Below, in pieces: positions 32,450-44,724 of a stretch of 64,000 nucleotides of DNA. Position 1 is the first letter of the stretch; the number at the start of each line of letters is the position of its first letter. Source of the stretch: Chlorokybus atmophyticus (taxonomy: Eukaryota > Streptophyta > Chlorokybophyceae > Chlorokybales > Chlorokybaceae); assembly GCA_009103225.1 (NCBI GenBank), contig RHPI01000984.1, positions 5,572 through 69,571 on the forward strand. Direction: 5' to 3'. The position numbers and the translations under genes were made by a program. The notes below the pieces were generated by a model. It searched no databases, was not told where the DNA came from, and saw nothing but the letters and a program-made list of their open reading frames with translations.

Positions 32450-35106
32450 ATGTCAGGCACGACGTCTGGTGGGCGGTCTAGCGACCTGAGTGGAGGCTGG
32501 GAAAACTTGGACGATGAGATCTGGGGCAAAAGTGCTGGTGCACCATCAGATGAGCAGGTTGAGCGTGAGTGGGAAAAATCTGAGGAGACGGCTCACCTCC
32601 GCGACCTTGAGACCATAGCAATGATGCCCTTGAAAGTGAGCTTACAATGATGTGCAAGCAACCACCGTCGATATCAGCATGTGCTGCCGGAGTCTGTCTC
32701 GATTTCTGAGGTTTGCACAAGCAACTCACACTGTTGATATTGCTGTAACTAAGCTCTAGTATGCAATACTTGCACTGTGCAGGCACTAAAGGTCCTTCAT
32801 TGGCGTGGCCAGCATCATACCAGTGATCGCCGCGATATCACAAAGCTGGCGGACAAGGGCCGGATTTGCTATGAGTACTGTCGTTTGCTACCGGGGAAGA
32901 CCCAGACGAAGCAGGACCCACTTAAGTTTGCTCTTGCAGTTACATGCTGGCATCTTCTTCATCCAGAGTTCCGTCCTGAAAAGGTTGGCAAGGTTGTGAG
33001 AGTGTCACCAGCTGTCATGCAACATTGTTCAAGCTTGAAGGATTTTGCATTCGATGGCAGTCACCACTCTGGGCCTGGTGCAGGCAAAAACGATAATTCA
33101 GGACTTTCTTACCAACAAAAAGGCATATACCAACGCCAAGCACAAAGAAAGGCAGAGACAGAAGAGTAGGAAACGTTACAAGGAGATGATAGAGCGCGCT
33201 GAAGCAGGGGGGTTTGAGCGAAAGCGCAAGGGAGCGCCTAAGGACAAGAACAACAAGGTGTGTGCCATGCAGTGACTGAGTTGTCTGTGCAATGTTTGCA
33301 TGTCTTCAGTGCCTTTGCCATGTGCATAATTGCAGGTCAAAGACAAGTCAAAGGCAAGAGACAGCTCCTCGCTGCACCACTCTGCTACGCCGAGAATGCC
33401 ACCTCACAGGGTGAGCTACGGTTTGGTAAATGACTATGTTTAGAACGAAACGCTTTGTGTTTGATGGTGCCTTATGTATGCAGGGTGTGAGGTGTGTACG
33501 ATAGTCCCTTGTGCATGCACGGCGCCCACGCGTTCACCTCCCGCCAGCAACGCCAGCGACGACCGAAATGTCACCTCGCAGCGTGAGCCATGTTTTGCGC
33601 GCGGGGGCCGCTGCGGGAGGTCCTGTGTATACACTGTTCTGATCGGTGCCTTGTGCGTGCGATAGGTAACAAGAAAGGCACTGCGCTACAACCCACAAGG
33701 TCACCCGCTACTGGTTCACAGGTTAGATGTCTGTCATCATTACACGAGCAGCCAAGTGCTTGTACTCTCCTGTACATGTCATCATAACCGTTCATGACTG
33801 TTGTGTTCAGGCACCTGCCAAACAGGATGCTGATGTGCGTGATACCAGCTCAGCTCTTAAGGTATGCAACAACGACTGGAGCAAGTATCTAACAAGCATA
33901 TCAGTTTTTGCAATAGAAACCGCACCACATGTAGACACAGGACGCCGCGAATGTCATGGAGTTCATGAAAGAAAAGGAAGGCAGAGGGCAAGGGAAGCGC
34001 AAAGTGTCTGATGATGTACGCACCACTCTGCTTCACAACAAATGGCATAGCATTACGTTGTGGCTCACAATCCGATGTGTATGCTGTTGGCAGGAGCCTG
34101 AGGTGTCAAGCCCCCAAAAGAAAGCAAAGACTGTTCGCTCAATTCCGGCTCCCTACAAGTCTAAGGAGGCAGGCCCCTCGACTAGCAAGCAGGAGAAGAT
34201 GTTGGATAAAAAGAGGGGCAAGCAAAAGGAGGTATGAAGCACCATCTATGTGCGCTTATAGGCTTCTTGGGTCCTTCTGCTTGCAGAAAAACTGTCACTG
34301 CAGCAGACTCGCATGCATGCCTATCAATTGTAAGCTTGATAACACGGCGTGCCACCTGGTTGCACAGGATGAGCCATCGTATTCAAAAGTATCCGAGACA
34401 GACAAAAGCGAGGACAACGATGAAGATGGCGCCAAGGACGATGCGAACAGCCCCAATGACAGCGACAACGACTCCCCAAAGGCAGGTTTTTTGCAAGCGC
34501 TATATAGGAGAGTGCATCTGTGTATATGTCTGCCAGTTGATGTGTTTGTCACTTGCATGTGCAGGAAGACCTGAGCGACAAGGATGACACTGCACCGACG
34601 ATGAAGGTTGGTAATGAAGTCAAGTTGTTCATCGATGGGCGCAAGGAGTTCGTAGGGGAGGCGCACGTAAGCGACATCAAGCCCGTCAACAAGTTTTAGG
34701 GCAAGAAGATTGGAGAGGGTAACATGGTGGTCCAGTTCAGCCGCAATCTTCACATCACTAGGACCAGACGTCCTGGTGCAGGGGAAGAAGAGGTTGTGCC
34801 TTTGCTAATCAGCTTCAAGCGTGATGGGGTTGGAGTGCAAGTGACCCACTTGAGAGGTGAACGATGATTGCGTGCTGACTGTGCGTGCGTTATGACAACA
34901 CACTGCGTCTGACGTATTCATGTGTGGTTGATGCATGTGAAGAGTTCGAGGCGGGGTTGTTGCTACTTTGGCCTACTAGGTTGATGAAGACCATCAAGGT
35001 GAGGGAGCTGCCAGCAAAGGAAGGCACATCCACACCGCGGGGGAGAGGCCGTGGGAAGGGGAGTCGGGGTGGTCGGGGTGGTCGGGGGCGAAGCAGCAGG
35101 AAGTAG
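32450..35106 (+). CDS. Many-exon charged protein with C-terminal RGG box
   Basis: A series of small phase-0 exons with clean GT-AG borders runs along this stretch: 32450-32635, 32783-32983 (or 32992), 33084-33257, 33336-33410, 33811-33861, 33941-34015, 34094-34231 and 34368 to about 34483. One or two further exons lie between 33480 and 33720 but their phases are unresolved, and the last part spans about 34566-35106. The protein opens with an acidic part (GGWENLDDEIWGKSAG), has a structured segment (ALKVLHWRGQHHTSDRRD, FALAVTCWHLLHPEF) and a very basic helix (KHKERQRQKSRKRYKEMIER). Low-complexity acidic linkers follow, then a tail of the form RGRGRGKGSRGGRGGRGRSS. RGG boxes bind nucleic acid, so a chromatin or RNA role is inferred. 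A TAG at 34697-34699 interrupts otherwise coding sequence. It could be an accessory ORF of the neighbouring tnp2 element or a host gene. Confidence 0.5.
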
Positions 35107-35436
35107 ATATTGCCGTAGGAGACTTCCACCTGCAAGTGCAGCTCTGGGTAGCAGACATACATTGTAGACAGCATTCAATGTGTTATTGTAAATCGGCTGC
35201 CATTCAGCTGACATTGCTGGGCTGGCTGGACGGACTTCTGTGAATATTATCAGGACTGCATATATCGGTCTTGTCCTACTCAATATCACTTGAACATTCA
35301 TAGTATCATTAACGGTTGTAAAACAGCAGCTTACCATTGTTCAACTTCATTGCCATTGAATAACGACTCACATGTAGGACTTAGTGTGTTGGCTAGATTA
35401 CTATGAGTATTTAACAAATACATGCGTGCATATGCA

Positions 35437-35595
35437 ATGGTGTAGTACAGTTGCAGCACCACACAATACAGGGTGAATATTCAACTCTACTGCAAGTGAA
35501 AGTTTTGGGTGACTGTAAGTGGTGGTGTAGTACAGTTGCAGCACTATACCATACAGGTTGAATGTACAGCTCCACTGCAAGTGAATAAATAAATG
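35437..35595. repeat. Diverged tandem duplication, 85-bp period
   Basis: TGTAGTACAGTTGCAGCAC occurs at 35441 and 35526, each followed by ATACAGG, a TGAAT word and CACTGCAAGTGA-like sequence. A third weak copy of the downstream part precedes it near 35355-35395. Confidence 0.7.
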
Positions 35596-35675
35596 CCCCA
35601 CATATAGGACTAGTGTGCAATCTAATTGCCACAGGGATATTCACCAACAATTACATTGAACAGGCTTTAACACCT

Positions 35676-35784
35676 TTCAGACCAAACGGTCTGAATATTC
35701 ACCTCGACATGCAGGAGCCAGGGAGGCCGCATTCTAGGCTATTCATCCCTGTTTTTGTTGACTATTCAGACCAAACAGTCTGAA
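35676..35784. repeat. Two direct copies of a 20-bp palindrome
   Basis: TTCAGACCAAACGGTCTGAA (35676-35695) and TTCAGACCAAACAGTCTGAA (35765-35784) each have 8-base inverted arms and are followed by an A/T-rich ATTCA word. They could be terminal motifs of a small transposon or paired protein-binding sites. Confidence 0.6.
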
Positions 35785-35810
35785 AATTCAGGAATCGGGG
35801 GGGCTCAGAA

Positions 35811-36876
35811 TTACCGGTGTGGGTTCAAGACAAGTGCATATTCCAACAGCACCGGCATGGAATTTAAGCGCAGGTGGATCAAATGTAGGCCATAACCGAG
35901 CAAGTGGACATTACCTGTTGGGATGCATGCGCTAGCGTCGCCTTTCACGCGGAAGCATTTTTGGGATGTGGGGTATGTCGGACTGCTTGGTGGTGGCAGA
36001 AAGCCAGGCTCTACAGGATTGATGATGTCAGACTCGGTGCCGCTTGTGAGCGCCTGCAATGGCGGAGCGGCACTTTTGATGTCCTGCAGAAGCCTAGAGA
36101 TGACTCCCACTAGCAGACCCATGGCGCGGAACAACTCGCAGTTACACGCCAAGTACGCTACACCATCCACCATGCTAGTCCTAAACAGCTCTGCAAAGTC
36201 GCCGCAGCTAATGACGCTGGTGGTGTGCTCAACTATACCCTCCACTGGCAGTCTGCCTACACCAGCCATGGTAAAGCCGCCGCCGCCGCCAAGAGCTGCT
36301 TCACTAACATGCGCTTTGCCGCAAAATGGAGCGGTTGGGGAATTTGAAGGCAATTGTTTGAATTTTCGTGCAACGCGCGTTGTCCTCATCAGGTCGACTA
36401 ATATGGAGTCTCCTAACGGACTCGGTAGCGCACGTGACGTTGTACGGGAGGTACAAATCGCCTGCCATGTAGGCGGCGGCTGATCTGGCCGCGGGCGTAG
36501 GAGGTGGCGGCGGCGGTGACTGCCAGTGGTAGAGCGTGTGCGATAGAGTGGCCAGCATGTTCACCAGTCTATCTAAGGCTACAAGCGTTAACTTCGTGAC
36601 AGAGCACTCAAGCGGAAGAGGCAAGAGGATGCGCATGTGTCGGGCCATGCAGAGCAGCAGGGAACTACGCAGAGCTCTGCAAGCATGTCGCAGTCCGAAG
36701 TCTTGGGTGGGTTTGAGCCGCATTCTGCCGCAATAGACAGTATGCATGCTGAAACTATGCACCGTGCTGGCTCCAGTCATGCACCTGTGTATGCTCTCTG
36801 CTGGTGTAGTAAAGGCAAAGGGCTCAGGCAGGTATGATGCATGCTCGCAGCGTTGATGTGTGTGCACTGAGACCAC
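35811..36876 (-). CDS. Hypothetical minus-strand gene, unknown family
   Basis: Two minus-strand frames (36304-36876 and 35811-36389) overlap and probably represent exons. The first holds LTLVALDRLVNMLATLSHTL followed by a Pro-run and AAYMAGDLYLPYNV. The second holds MAGVGRLPVEGIVEHTTSVI, FAELFRTSMVDGVAYLACNC and MGLLVGVISRLLQDIKSA. Both are helix-rich with good amino-acid mix, while the plus-strand shadows are not. I recognise no domain. Confidence 0.35.
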
Positions 36877-37401
36877 ACGACTAGAGCATGTCTCACGTAA
36901 CTCACATGGTGTTGCGTGTTAGCCCATTGATGTGTTGAAGATAGGACGACATCTTCGGCGCGATCAGTTGGCGCAGGAGATGGTGCATGGCCAGAACGCG
37001 GCTCCACGAATGCAGCAAACAACTGTGCATGTGCGCAACATCCAACAGGAGCACCTGGAACCAGACCAATCAAGAGCACGAGGTCCTCAAAGAGTATGTT
37101 GACAAGATGCTGGAACTCGTGCGCATCGCGGATGAACGCGCGCTATCGGCTGCATCTATTGATCTATTGACGACGTGTTAAGGTGGGGTTTTACGGCCCG
37201 AACAGCCCTACTGCAATTGCATCCAGAAATCAATGGCGGGATGACGAGCCTGCTGCAAGCAAGGTACCACACAGCTGCTTTCATGCCTTGGCTGCATTGA
37301 TTGCGAGTAGATGCGGTTGCCAGCGAATTGCCGGATGGGGCTGTGTACGCTCATTGAAGTCTGCCATGGCAATCCACGTGACACAACGCTGTATCTTTCA
37401 G

Positions 37402-38912
37402 GTGCCTACGTCAGTGTATCGGCTACACAACCTGTTGAAGCAGAGGGGCATGCCCGTGCCGCTGAAACATCATGCCTGCGTCAAAGATGGGCACTGGCAT
37501 CTCTTTGATCCGATGCCACTAGAGCTTGAGCCCACAAACGATGGCATCAACACCCCGAAACGGCAGCGCAGGGAGGCGGAGATGTAGCTGCTTATGCAGG
37601 AGAAGTGCCCAACCTGCAGCGCTGAGCGCGGCAGCACTGTAACCTTTTACTACCTGCCTTTGAAGGACCGCCTGCAGTTAATGCTGAAGTCGCCCTCTGT
37701 GTGCGAGCAGCTGCTGGAGTCCTGGCGCAAACATGGCAACTGGTACTGCAGATCGCAGAGCCATGCACCGGGAGCACAGAGGGAAGTGTGGGACGGCAAG
37801 AAGCTTCTCTCCACTAAAGAGGAGGCGGTTCTCATGGTTCTGGGACCTCAGCCAGCCTATTGTGTTGCCCGTGCTCTGCACCTCCTGCAAGCATATGCAC
37901 ATACCGGGACACGACTTCCCAACCGAAGGCCAGCTGTTCTCGGCGGAGTGGGTGTTCAATTGTGTGAACAGTCTATGCCCAGAACCCAGTAACCGGCAGC
38001 TGCGGCGCAGTGGACATGGAAGCCCGCTGAACTTTACGCTCGTTGGTCATTGGGACGGCTTTTCTACTGCCACTACGTCGAAGCGCAGCACGCTCGCTGT
38101 GAGCCTCCAGGTCCTAAATGGTGGTGAGTGTAGCGGCTGGATGCAATGCTGCATCTATAGCTAGCCCGCCTTTGGTCCAATTGGTTTGTCTACTTGCAGG
38201 CAAGAAGGTGACATGTAAGAACAACTCGTTGCTGCCTATTATGTTCATACTAAAGGATTCTGTCCCCAACGTCCCAGACAATTTCGATGCTTTCTTGGAG
38301 CCACTGGTGTTGGAGCTAGAGGACCTGTACGCGAATGGCATGCAGGTTGAGCATGGTCTGTCCAACGCGCAAGTGTCAACAGCACGGCCTGCCCGAGCAG
38401 CGGGTGAAGTATGCCTGGTGAGGGCCATGCTCTTTTTCTAGACAGGCGACCATCCAGCTCTGCGATATGGGCAAGTTTACCGGTGCCGGTGCGAGATGCC
38501 CTTGCAGGCGTTGCCATGTGGTGGGCAACGAGGAAAAACGCAAAGCTCACCGCAAGAACCGCGTGGAGCAACCAGATCACACGTTCACGATTGACTTGGT
38601 GGCTTATGACACTACCCGTTACGTGTATTCACTCAATCGTGAGCTGAACCGTCACCCCCCACCTGCCCGGAATGTAGCGGAGACGCATGAGGTTGCCCTA
38701 CGCCATGAACCCGACGCTCAGGGATGCGCGCCTGAATGGGCGGTGCGCAAGGAAATTCGATTCAACACAGGCGTCAAGGGCTACAATCCCCTGTGGCGCT
38801 TGTATCACCTGTCTGAGTTCGACCCGATCCTTGACCTGGTGTTCAACACTATGCATAACTTGGTTGAGAACATGGCCAAGTCGCTGTGCAAGCGCTTGAT
38901 CGGCTCGAGGTG
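37402..38912 (+). pseudogene. tnp2-family (CACTA/EnSpm-like) transposase, N-terminal part
   Basis: After an acceptor at 37400-37401 the reading shows the tnp2 order. It begins PTSVYRLHNLLKQRGMPVPL, HHACVKDGHWHLFDPM, CPTCSAERG and FYYLPLKDRLQLMLKS. Then, in another frame, come VGHWDGFSTATTSKRSTLAV, LLPIMFILKDSVPNVPDNFD and LVLELEDLYANGMQVE. A Cys cluster (ARCPCRRCHVVGNEEKRKAH) and GVKGYNPLWRLYHLSEFDPI follow. This is the plant and algal Transposase_21 layout: zinc-binding start, a WDG catalytic region, then a second Cys/His site. A TAG at 37585-37587 and a frame change near 37826 break it. It would cut and paste a CACTA-type element; no CACTA ends were identified. Confidence 0.65.
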
Positions 38913-39560
38913 TAACGATGCTCGTGCTCACATACATAGCACACAAGTCATACAACACATGTGTGCAGCTGAGCACAATCTTCACACCGGAACCTTGCCT
39001 TCACTCGCGCACGCACGCACGCGTCGAGCGCGCCCACGCACACGAACACTACTACTTCTCACGCCAAGCAAGAACGCAGCAGTGTGCCTTGGACCACAAC
39101 TCCCTCAAGCATGCTCCAGCATACTCACAGCAGAGAGCAGAAAACAAAGTTGGTTGCATTACACAGGGTTTTTCTATTTATACAAGCACTAGGAAGAAAT
39201 AGCCTAATTAGCAGGCATTTCATTATTCACTACCAAATCTAAAGGCAGGTCCAAGTGCAGGCTCCCCGCCACGCGCGTTGGGCCTTCGGCGGCTGTGTGA
39301 CTGTGCAGTCCGCGTCACCTGGCACTGCACAGCGCGTGTCCAGTCAGCGGCTGTGTCACAACCGCGTGGCAGGTGGGTCACGTCGCCGAATTAGCTGCTG
39401 TCGATCAGGTCGCAGGCGAGTCGCGCGCGGCAGCAGGGGCAGGCGCCACATGGGCTTAATAAAGCTCATAAAAGCCCTCATCAAGCCAGCAAAAAAGGCA
39501 AAATAAGTACTTTATGTACAATAAAATACAAAAAATGCCCCAGGCTGTGACACGGGGGGT
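38913..39560. other. Non-coding insert or long intron in the tnp2 gene
   Basis: tnp2-like coding stops at a GT-rich border near 38913 and resumes about 39560. Between them lie CA-rich sequence, a GC-rich block (39250-39440) and AAGCTCATAAAAGCCCTCATC-type A-rich sequence. It may be an intron with a second insertion; I see no gene in it. Confidence 0.4.
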
Positions 39561-41241
39561 GAGGCGATAGGTGGATCCAGTGCAATGGCGGCAGTGGACA
39601 GGAAGAGGGTCCATGATCGTCTTGAGGCGTTTCAGAAGTCACTTACCACAGAGCCAAAGGCGGGTCGTTTTCCTCACTGAATTACATCCGGGCAAGTATT
39701 GTGAGGTGTTCTTGCCCAAAAGGGTGGTGGTTTGAAGTAGGTGAGCATGCGCACGAAATGCCTGATGAGCTTGTTACCGGCACACATGTGTTGATGGTGG
39801 CATTCCGTGACTAGTTATGCAACGACTTTGCAAGCTTGGCTGGTGGAAGGCGGAGGAGTACCAGAAGTTCGTGCAGCTGGTCATCCCGTAAATAACAGAC
39901 CTGCTCAAACCTGTCGAGCGGGATCTATGCATGATTGTGCATGAGATATTCCGCATGTTCTATCACGTCACGCGGGTCGAGGGATGAACTAGGGGCCACA
40001 TGGACTACGTTGATGCTGTGGCACTGGCGAGTCATGTCTGAAAAGTATTTGGGGACGAATAACAAGGCGCTGGAGCACGCTGCAGCGGCTGGGCACTTGT
40101 TGGAGGACATCGTCAGTCATGGCGCGCATGAGATCTACTGGTGCTATGTATACGAGCGCAAAGTACACGAGCACCTGAAGTTGCACACGAACAAGAAGGA
40201 ATACGAGTTCACGTACATCCATCACAATGCGCGAGAGTGGTTTGTGTGCATGGTGGAGCAGATAAAGCTGGACCACAGCACTGGTCTTCGCGACCAGTGC
40301 TGTGGTCCAATTGCTTTCCTGGACAACAAAGGGGTGTTCTACCACATTCTAGCTGTATACTTGACAATAGTCTTACTCAAGCGAGCGAGCGTTAGCACAC
40401 ATCATGACGCACTACATGCTTTCTACCCTGAAGAAGGTGATTGAAGTGCAGCCCCTCAACCGCAAGGGTTGGTTCCAAGCGTGCAGCATGGAAGCGGCTC
40501 GTGCTCTGTGGCGTGTCATTGAGTTGCATCCGCGCTCCTCTATCGCTAAAGAGGCACGGGATTGCGTTCCCATTGGAGAGGGTTCAATGATACCGCTGTC
40601 CGACAGGGACCACAGTGGAGTAGTCGGCGTGCTGCATTCCATGAACTGCAACAAGCCAGAGACAGCGTTGCAGGTGGCGACTCACTTCAGGGCCATCAGC
40701 ATACGCGGGGTTATTTACAGGGTTGTTAATGTGGGCTGATGCTGCGATTTGCCATGTTAGCCACCATGAATGCAATTGTGCTCGAGGGTGGCAATCCGCA
40801 GTTTCAATTCAATTTTAATGATATGCGTGCGTTTTGCCCAATGCGCAGGAAGTGCATACAACCTGTAATTGCAATGGCATATCGTGGGTTTCACGGATGA
40901 CATGGTGCGTTTGCAGGACACAAGAGGATGTGGTTTTTTGCATCGGCAAACGTGAAGTCGGCATCGCGCAATTGTCCGGCATCATGGTGCACGAGCATAT
41001 TGACTGTCGATGCATATTGCGCCTAAGGCCCCATTTTCCACGATGATATGCCGGGAAATGTTGTCGGTGACATGGCAGCCATCCCTATTGACAAGGACCA
41101 CACTCCAATGTATGTTCCCGCTCAAGATGTGCTACGCAAGGCAATGCTATTACCGGTGCCTTTTGGGAGTGCGCCGGATACTGCGCCTTGCAAACGACGT
41201 GCATCGCAATGCAATGAGGTTGCCATTGTCAGGTGTGGATG
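39561..41241 (+). pseudogene. tnp2-family transposase, C-terminal part, left of the hAT
   Basis: The pieces include MAAVDRKRVHDRLEAFQKSL, then KFVQLVIP and ITDLLKPVERDLCMIVHEIF. The next frame has WCYVYERKVHEHLKLHTNKK, with the ER..K pattern of the DUF4218-like region after tnp2, then DVVFCIGKREVGIAQLSG. TAA and TGA codons (about 39889 and 39986) and frame changes show decay. The last frame (41010-41241) ends in SGVD and is interrupted exactly there by the hAT element. It continues at 45093. Confidence 0.55.
41234..41241 (+). repeat. 8-bp target site duplication, left copy
   Basis: TGTGGATG abuts the left inverted repeat and is repeated exactly at 45085-45092. Eight base pairs is the hallmark length of hAT insertions. 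Confidence 0.9.
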
Positions 41242-41464
41242 CATAGTAGCACGATACCGATTCGGTACCTGATACGTTTGGGGTTAGGTACGGGTATTAA
41301 TACGGCATAAATATTTAGCAATACGGCTGATACGCCCATTAAACAGTACATGTTACGCAATGTGCATATCATATGCATATCATCTTGCAGCCAATGTAGC
41401 AACAACAACTTAACATGTGATCATCAACACAATTCGTATCACACAATGTCTGATACACAACACT

Positions 41465-44400
41465 TTACTGCAACTCCGTCTCAAAAGCTAGAATGTCATC
41501 ATCATCCACCTCTGAAGCACTGCTATCGCTATCATCATCTGACTCCTCAAAAGATGCTGGGTCCCATGCGGCAAACTGCTCCTCATATTCTAGATGACTG
41601 ATGAGCTCAAGCAAGCGCACGTTACTTAAAACCCAAACCAAATCGCGTGCTCGTGATGGGCGCAGCTTGTTACGCTTCTTGTTGTGAATGAAGTCGTATG
41701 TGCTCCAATTCCGCTCGCATGATGATGCCACAGTGACTTGAGCAAGGACGCGCACCGCAACGCGTTGTAGTTCTGGTGTACTGCCTCCAAATTGAAGCCA
41801 CCACTGATGCGCAGACATGTTGCTGGCGGAAGCCTTAGCTATATCACGTCCAAACAATCCATGACCACTACGATACTGCGACAGCTGGTGGGCGAGTTGC
41901 GCTTGGCTATCTGCAGTAGGCAACAACTTCTCCACAATGTTAAAGAAGCCAGACATGACATCATCGTCCTCATGCTGATCCATAAGCCGAAACTCAGGAT
42001 TCAACACAAACCCAGCACACAATAAATCTGTCTTCATCATCTTCCAACGTGCATCGAAGCGGTCCAGGACTGCTTCCAGCAACGTCGTTGGTAGCACCGC
42101 AGCTTGCAGGGTCTCGCGGGCGCTGCTCATGCGCTGGTACAGCTTGCCTACATGCACACAATGATGTCAACGTTGTGTACTTATGCATACACAATTGCAG
42201 AATGTGTAATGTACTCACCCGTGGTCGGGTGATTGCCGTCGGTCAGGCGCAGCACTTTGATTAGCGGCTCAAGAGCTGCAATAATCTGCCCAACTTGCTT
42301 CCAGAAATGTGAGGACAAAGCTATCTCTCTAGCTAACTCAGCACCTCGCGGATGTTCGCCGTGCTGTGCTGCCCATGATGACCATGCGTCGTCGACCACA
42401 GTCTTTGCCAAGTCGGCCTTCACCTCTAGAAGCCGTTGCAGCATGATGAAGGCGGAAGCGAAGCGCGTCTCACCAGGCTTGAGCAGCGTCTTTGTTGTCT
42501 TCGACCTGCACATCAACATGCAACCAAGTAAGTCAAACAAAACACTCAATTACACAAGCAGACGGGCTGCCTCAAGCTACATACAACTCACCTGAATATG
42601 GCCAGACTCTTGTGATGGTTTGAGATGAAGTTGACAAGGAACTTTCCTTTCTTGATGCTTGTTGCGAAAAAGGGCATCTTGCCGATGTCTTCAAGCAGCA
42701 AGTGTAGGACATGAGCTGCGCAAGGGCTCCAGCTCACATGCTTGTACTGCCTTGTGATGATGGCGCCAGCCGAGACACATGCACTGGCACTATCAGTGAC
42801 GACTTGCACGACAGTTTCTGCACCCACCTGCACAAACAAACACATTAGGAGACGCACATGCAGCCCTAACTTACACACGCACACACATGCAGCAAAAACA
42901 CACACGCACACGCATGCAGCAACAACACCAGTGCACACATGCAGCAAAATGCAGCCAGTACACACACACACATGCAGCCCTAACATACACCCACGTGCAG
43001 CAAAATGCAGCCAATGACACACCCCCATGCAGCAACATACACCCACACACGTGCAGCAAAATGCAGCCAATAGACACACACATGCAGCCCTAACATACAC
43101 ATACGCAGGTGCAGAAAAATGCAGCAAAAACACACACACATGCAGCCCTAACATACACATACGCGTGCAGAAAAATGCAGCAAACACACACACACACATG
43201 CACCCCTCTCACACACATACGCGTGCAGAAAAATGCAACAAACACACACACACACATGCAGCCCTAACACACACATACGCGTGCAGAAAAATGCAGCAAA
43301 CACACACACACACATGCAGCCCTAACACACACATACGCGTGCAGAAAAATGCAGCAAAAACACACACACACATGCAGCCCTAACACACGCATACGCGTGC
43401 AGAAAAATGCAGCAAACACACACACACACATGCACCCCTAACACACACATACGCGTGCAGAAAAATGCAGCAAACACACACACACACATGCAGCCCTAAC
43501 ACACACATACGCGTGCAGAAAAATGCAGCAAACACACACACACACATGCACCCCTAACATACACATACGCGTGCAGAAAAATGCAGCAAACACACACACA
43601 CACATGCACCCCTAACACACACATACGCGTGCAGAAAAATGCAGCAAACACACATACACACATGCACCCCTAACACACACATACGCGTGCAGAAAAATGC
43701 AGCACACACACACACACACACATGCACCCCTAACACACACATACGCGTGCAGGAAAATGCAGCAAACACACACACACACATGCACCCCTAACACACACAT
43801 ACGCGTGCAGAAAAATGCAGCAAACACACACACACACATGCAGCCCTAACACACGCATACGCGTGCAGAAAAATGCAGCAAAAACACACACACTAATAGC
43901 AAAAACACACGCGCATGCATTAGGACTGGACGGATTAACTCACCAACTCAATGGCGTTGGCAATCTGCCTGGCTATGTACGCTGCCGACTTAGTTTCTCC
44001 TTCGGTGTTGACGGCGTCCAAGAACACTGCTCCATCAGGCGACACTTGCAACAAATTCCAGCAATGGCCTACTATTCACATCAGTCCATCCATCACTAGT
44101 TATTGTACAGCCAGTCTTGCGCACATTGTTCCTGAATTCTATCAGCTTGTCATCAACGTCAGTCTTCACCCTCTTAAGCAAGGTTGTGCGCAGTGCATTG
44201 TATGACGGTATTGTGTAAGAAGGTCCAAATCTAGCAACAGCCCGCATCGCAAACTTGAACAAGGGACTGCGCACTAGAACGAAAGGCAGGCCTTGCCCAT
44301 AAAACATGCGTGCTACAGCCTCATCAGTGCGCACTTTACTGGCACGGTCGAATGCCTGAATGATGCGTGGAGTTTTGGTGGTTTCAGTGGTGAGGTCAAC

Positions 44401-44724
44401 GGTGGCACTCTGTTGATTGAAAACATCACCAATGGTGCGCTTTTTCTGTGTTGCTTGCAGGACAGCAACTGAAGCTTCTTCAACCTTCAAGAAATGAGCA
44501 CGCACATCTTCTGGTACGGTCATGCATGCAGCCACACCGACACCTATCTTGCCAGTCAGGTGCGCACGAATCCTCGTGACACCTCCTTGAAACTTCTTCT
44601 TGCAGTAGACACATTCGACCTTGGACTGATTTATTGTCTTGCTGCTTGACTCGCATAACTCTTTGACATGACGCCACTCATCTGCTTGTCTCTTGCCCGA
44701 GGCCATGTCCTGCAGCAGGACCAT
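41465..44724 (-). CDS. hAT transposase with BED finger, four exons, one frameshift
   Basis: Exons in transcript order are 44724-43944, 42827-42592, 42505-42219 and 42147-41465; all three junctions keep phase. The start at 44724 gives MVLLQDMASGKRQADEW. A BED-type zinc finger follows (VECVYCKKKFQGG to RAHLTGK), which binds the element ends. The DUF659/RNase-H-like catalytic region includes TSDGWTDVNSRPLL, VTDSAS and SPCAAHVLHLLLEDI. The hAT dimerisation domain near the C-terminus reads SSCERNWSTYDFIHNKKRN and ends in an acidic tail. The only defect is one extra base (the CC at 44058-44059 on the plus strand) that shifts the frame just after RPLL. That could be a real mutation or a consensus error. 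About 660 residues are expected, normal for the family. Confidence 0.85.
43090..43905. repeat. 58-bp minisatellite in hAT intron 1
   Basis: The core GCGTGCAGAAAAATGCAGCA recurs about every 58 bp from 43105 to 43861 (43163, 43221, 43279, 43337, 43395, 43453, 43511, 43569, 43627, 43685, 43745, 43803, 43861), about 14 copies. Each unit carries a CA run and an ACATGCA(C/G)CCCTAAC segment. More diverged copies reach back to about 42860. All lie inside the intron at 42828-43943. Confidence 0.95.

Noticed and set aside
43090-43905. CRISPR array
   Set aside because: The 58-bp units are continuous tandem copies with no unique spacers, and they lie in an intron of a eukaryotic transposon.
42588-44099. 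Cys-rich proteins in the CA/GT-rich stretch
   Set aside because: The MCVCVFAAF-like readings are translations of the minisatellite and lie within a transposase intron.
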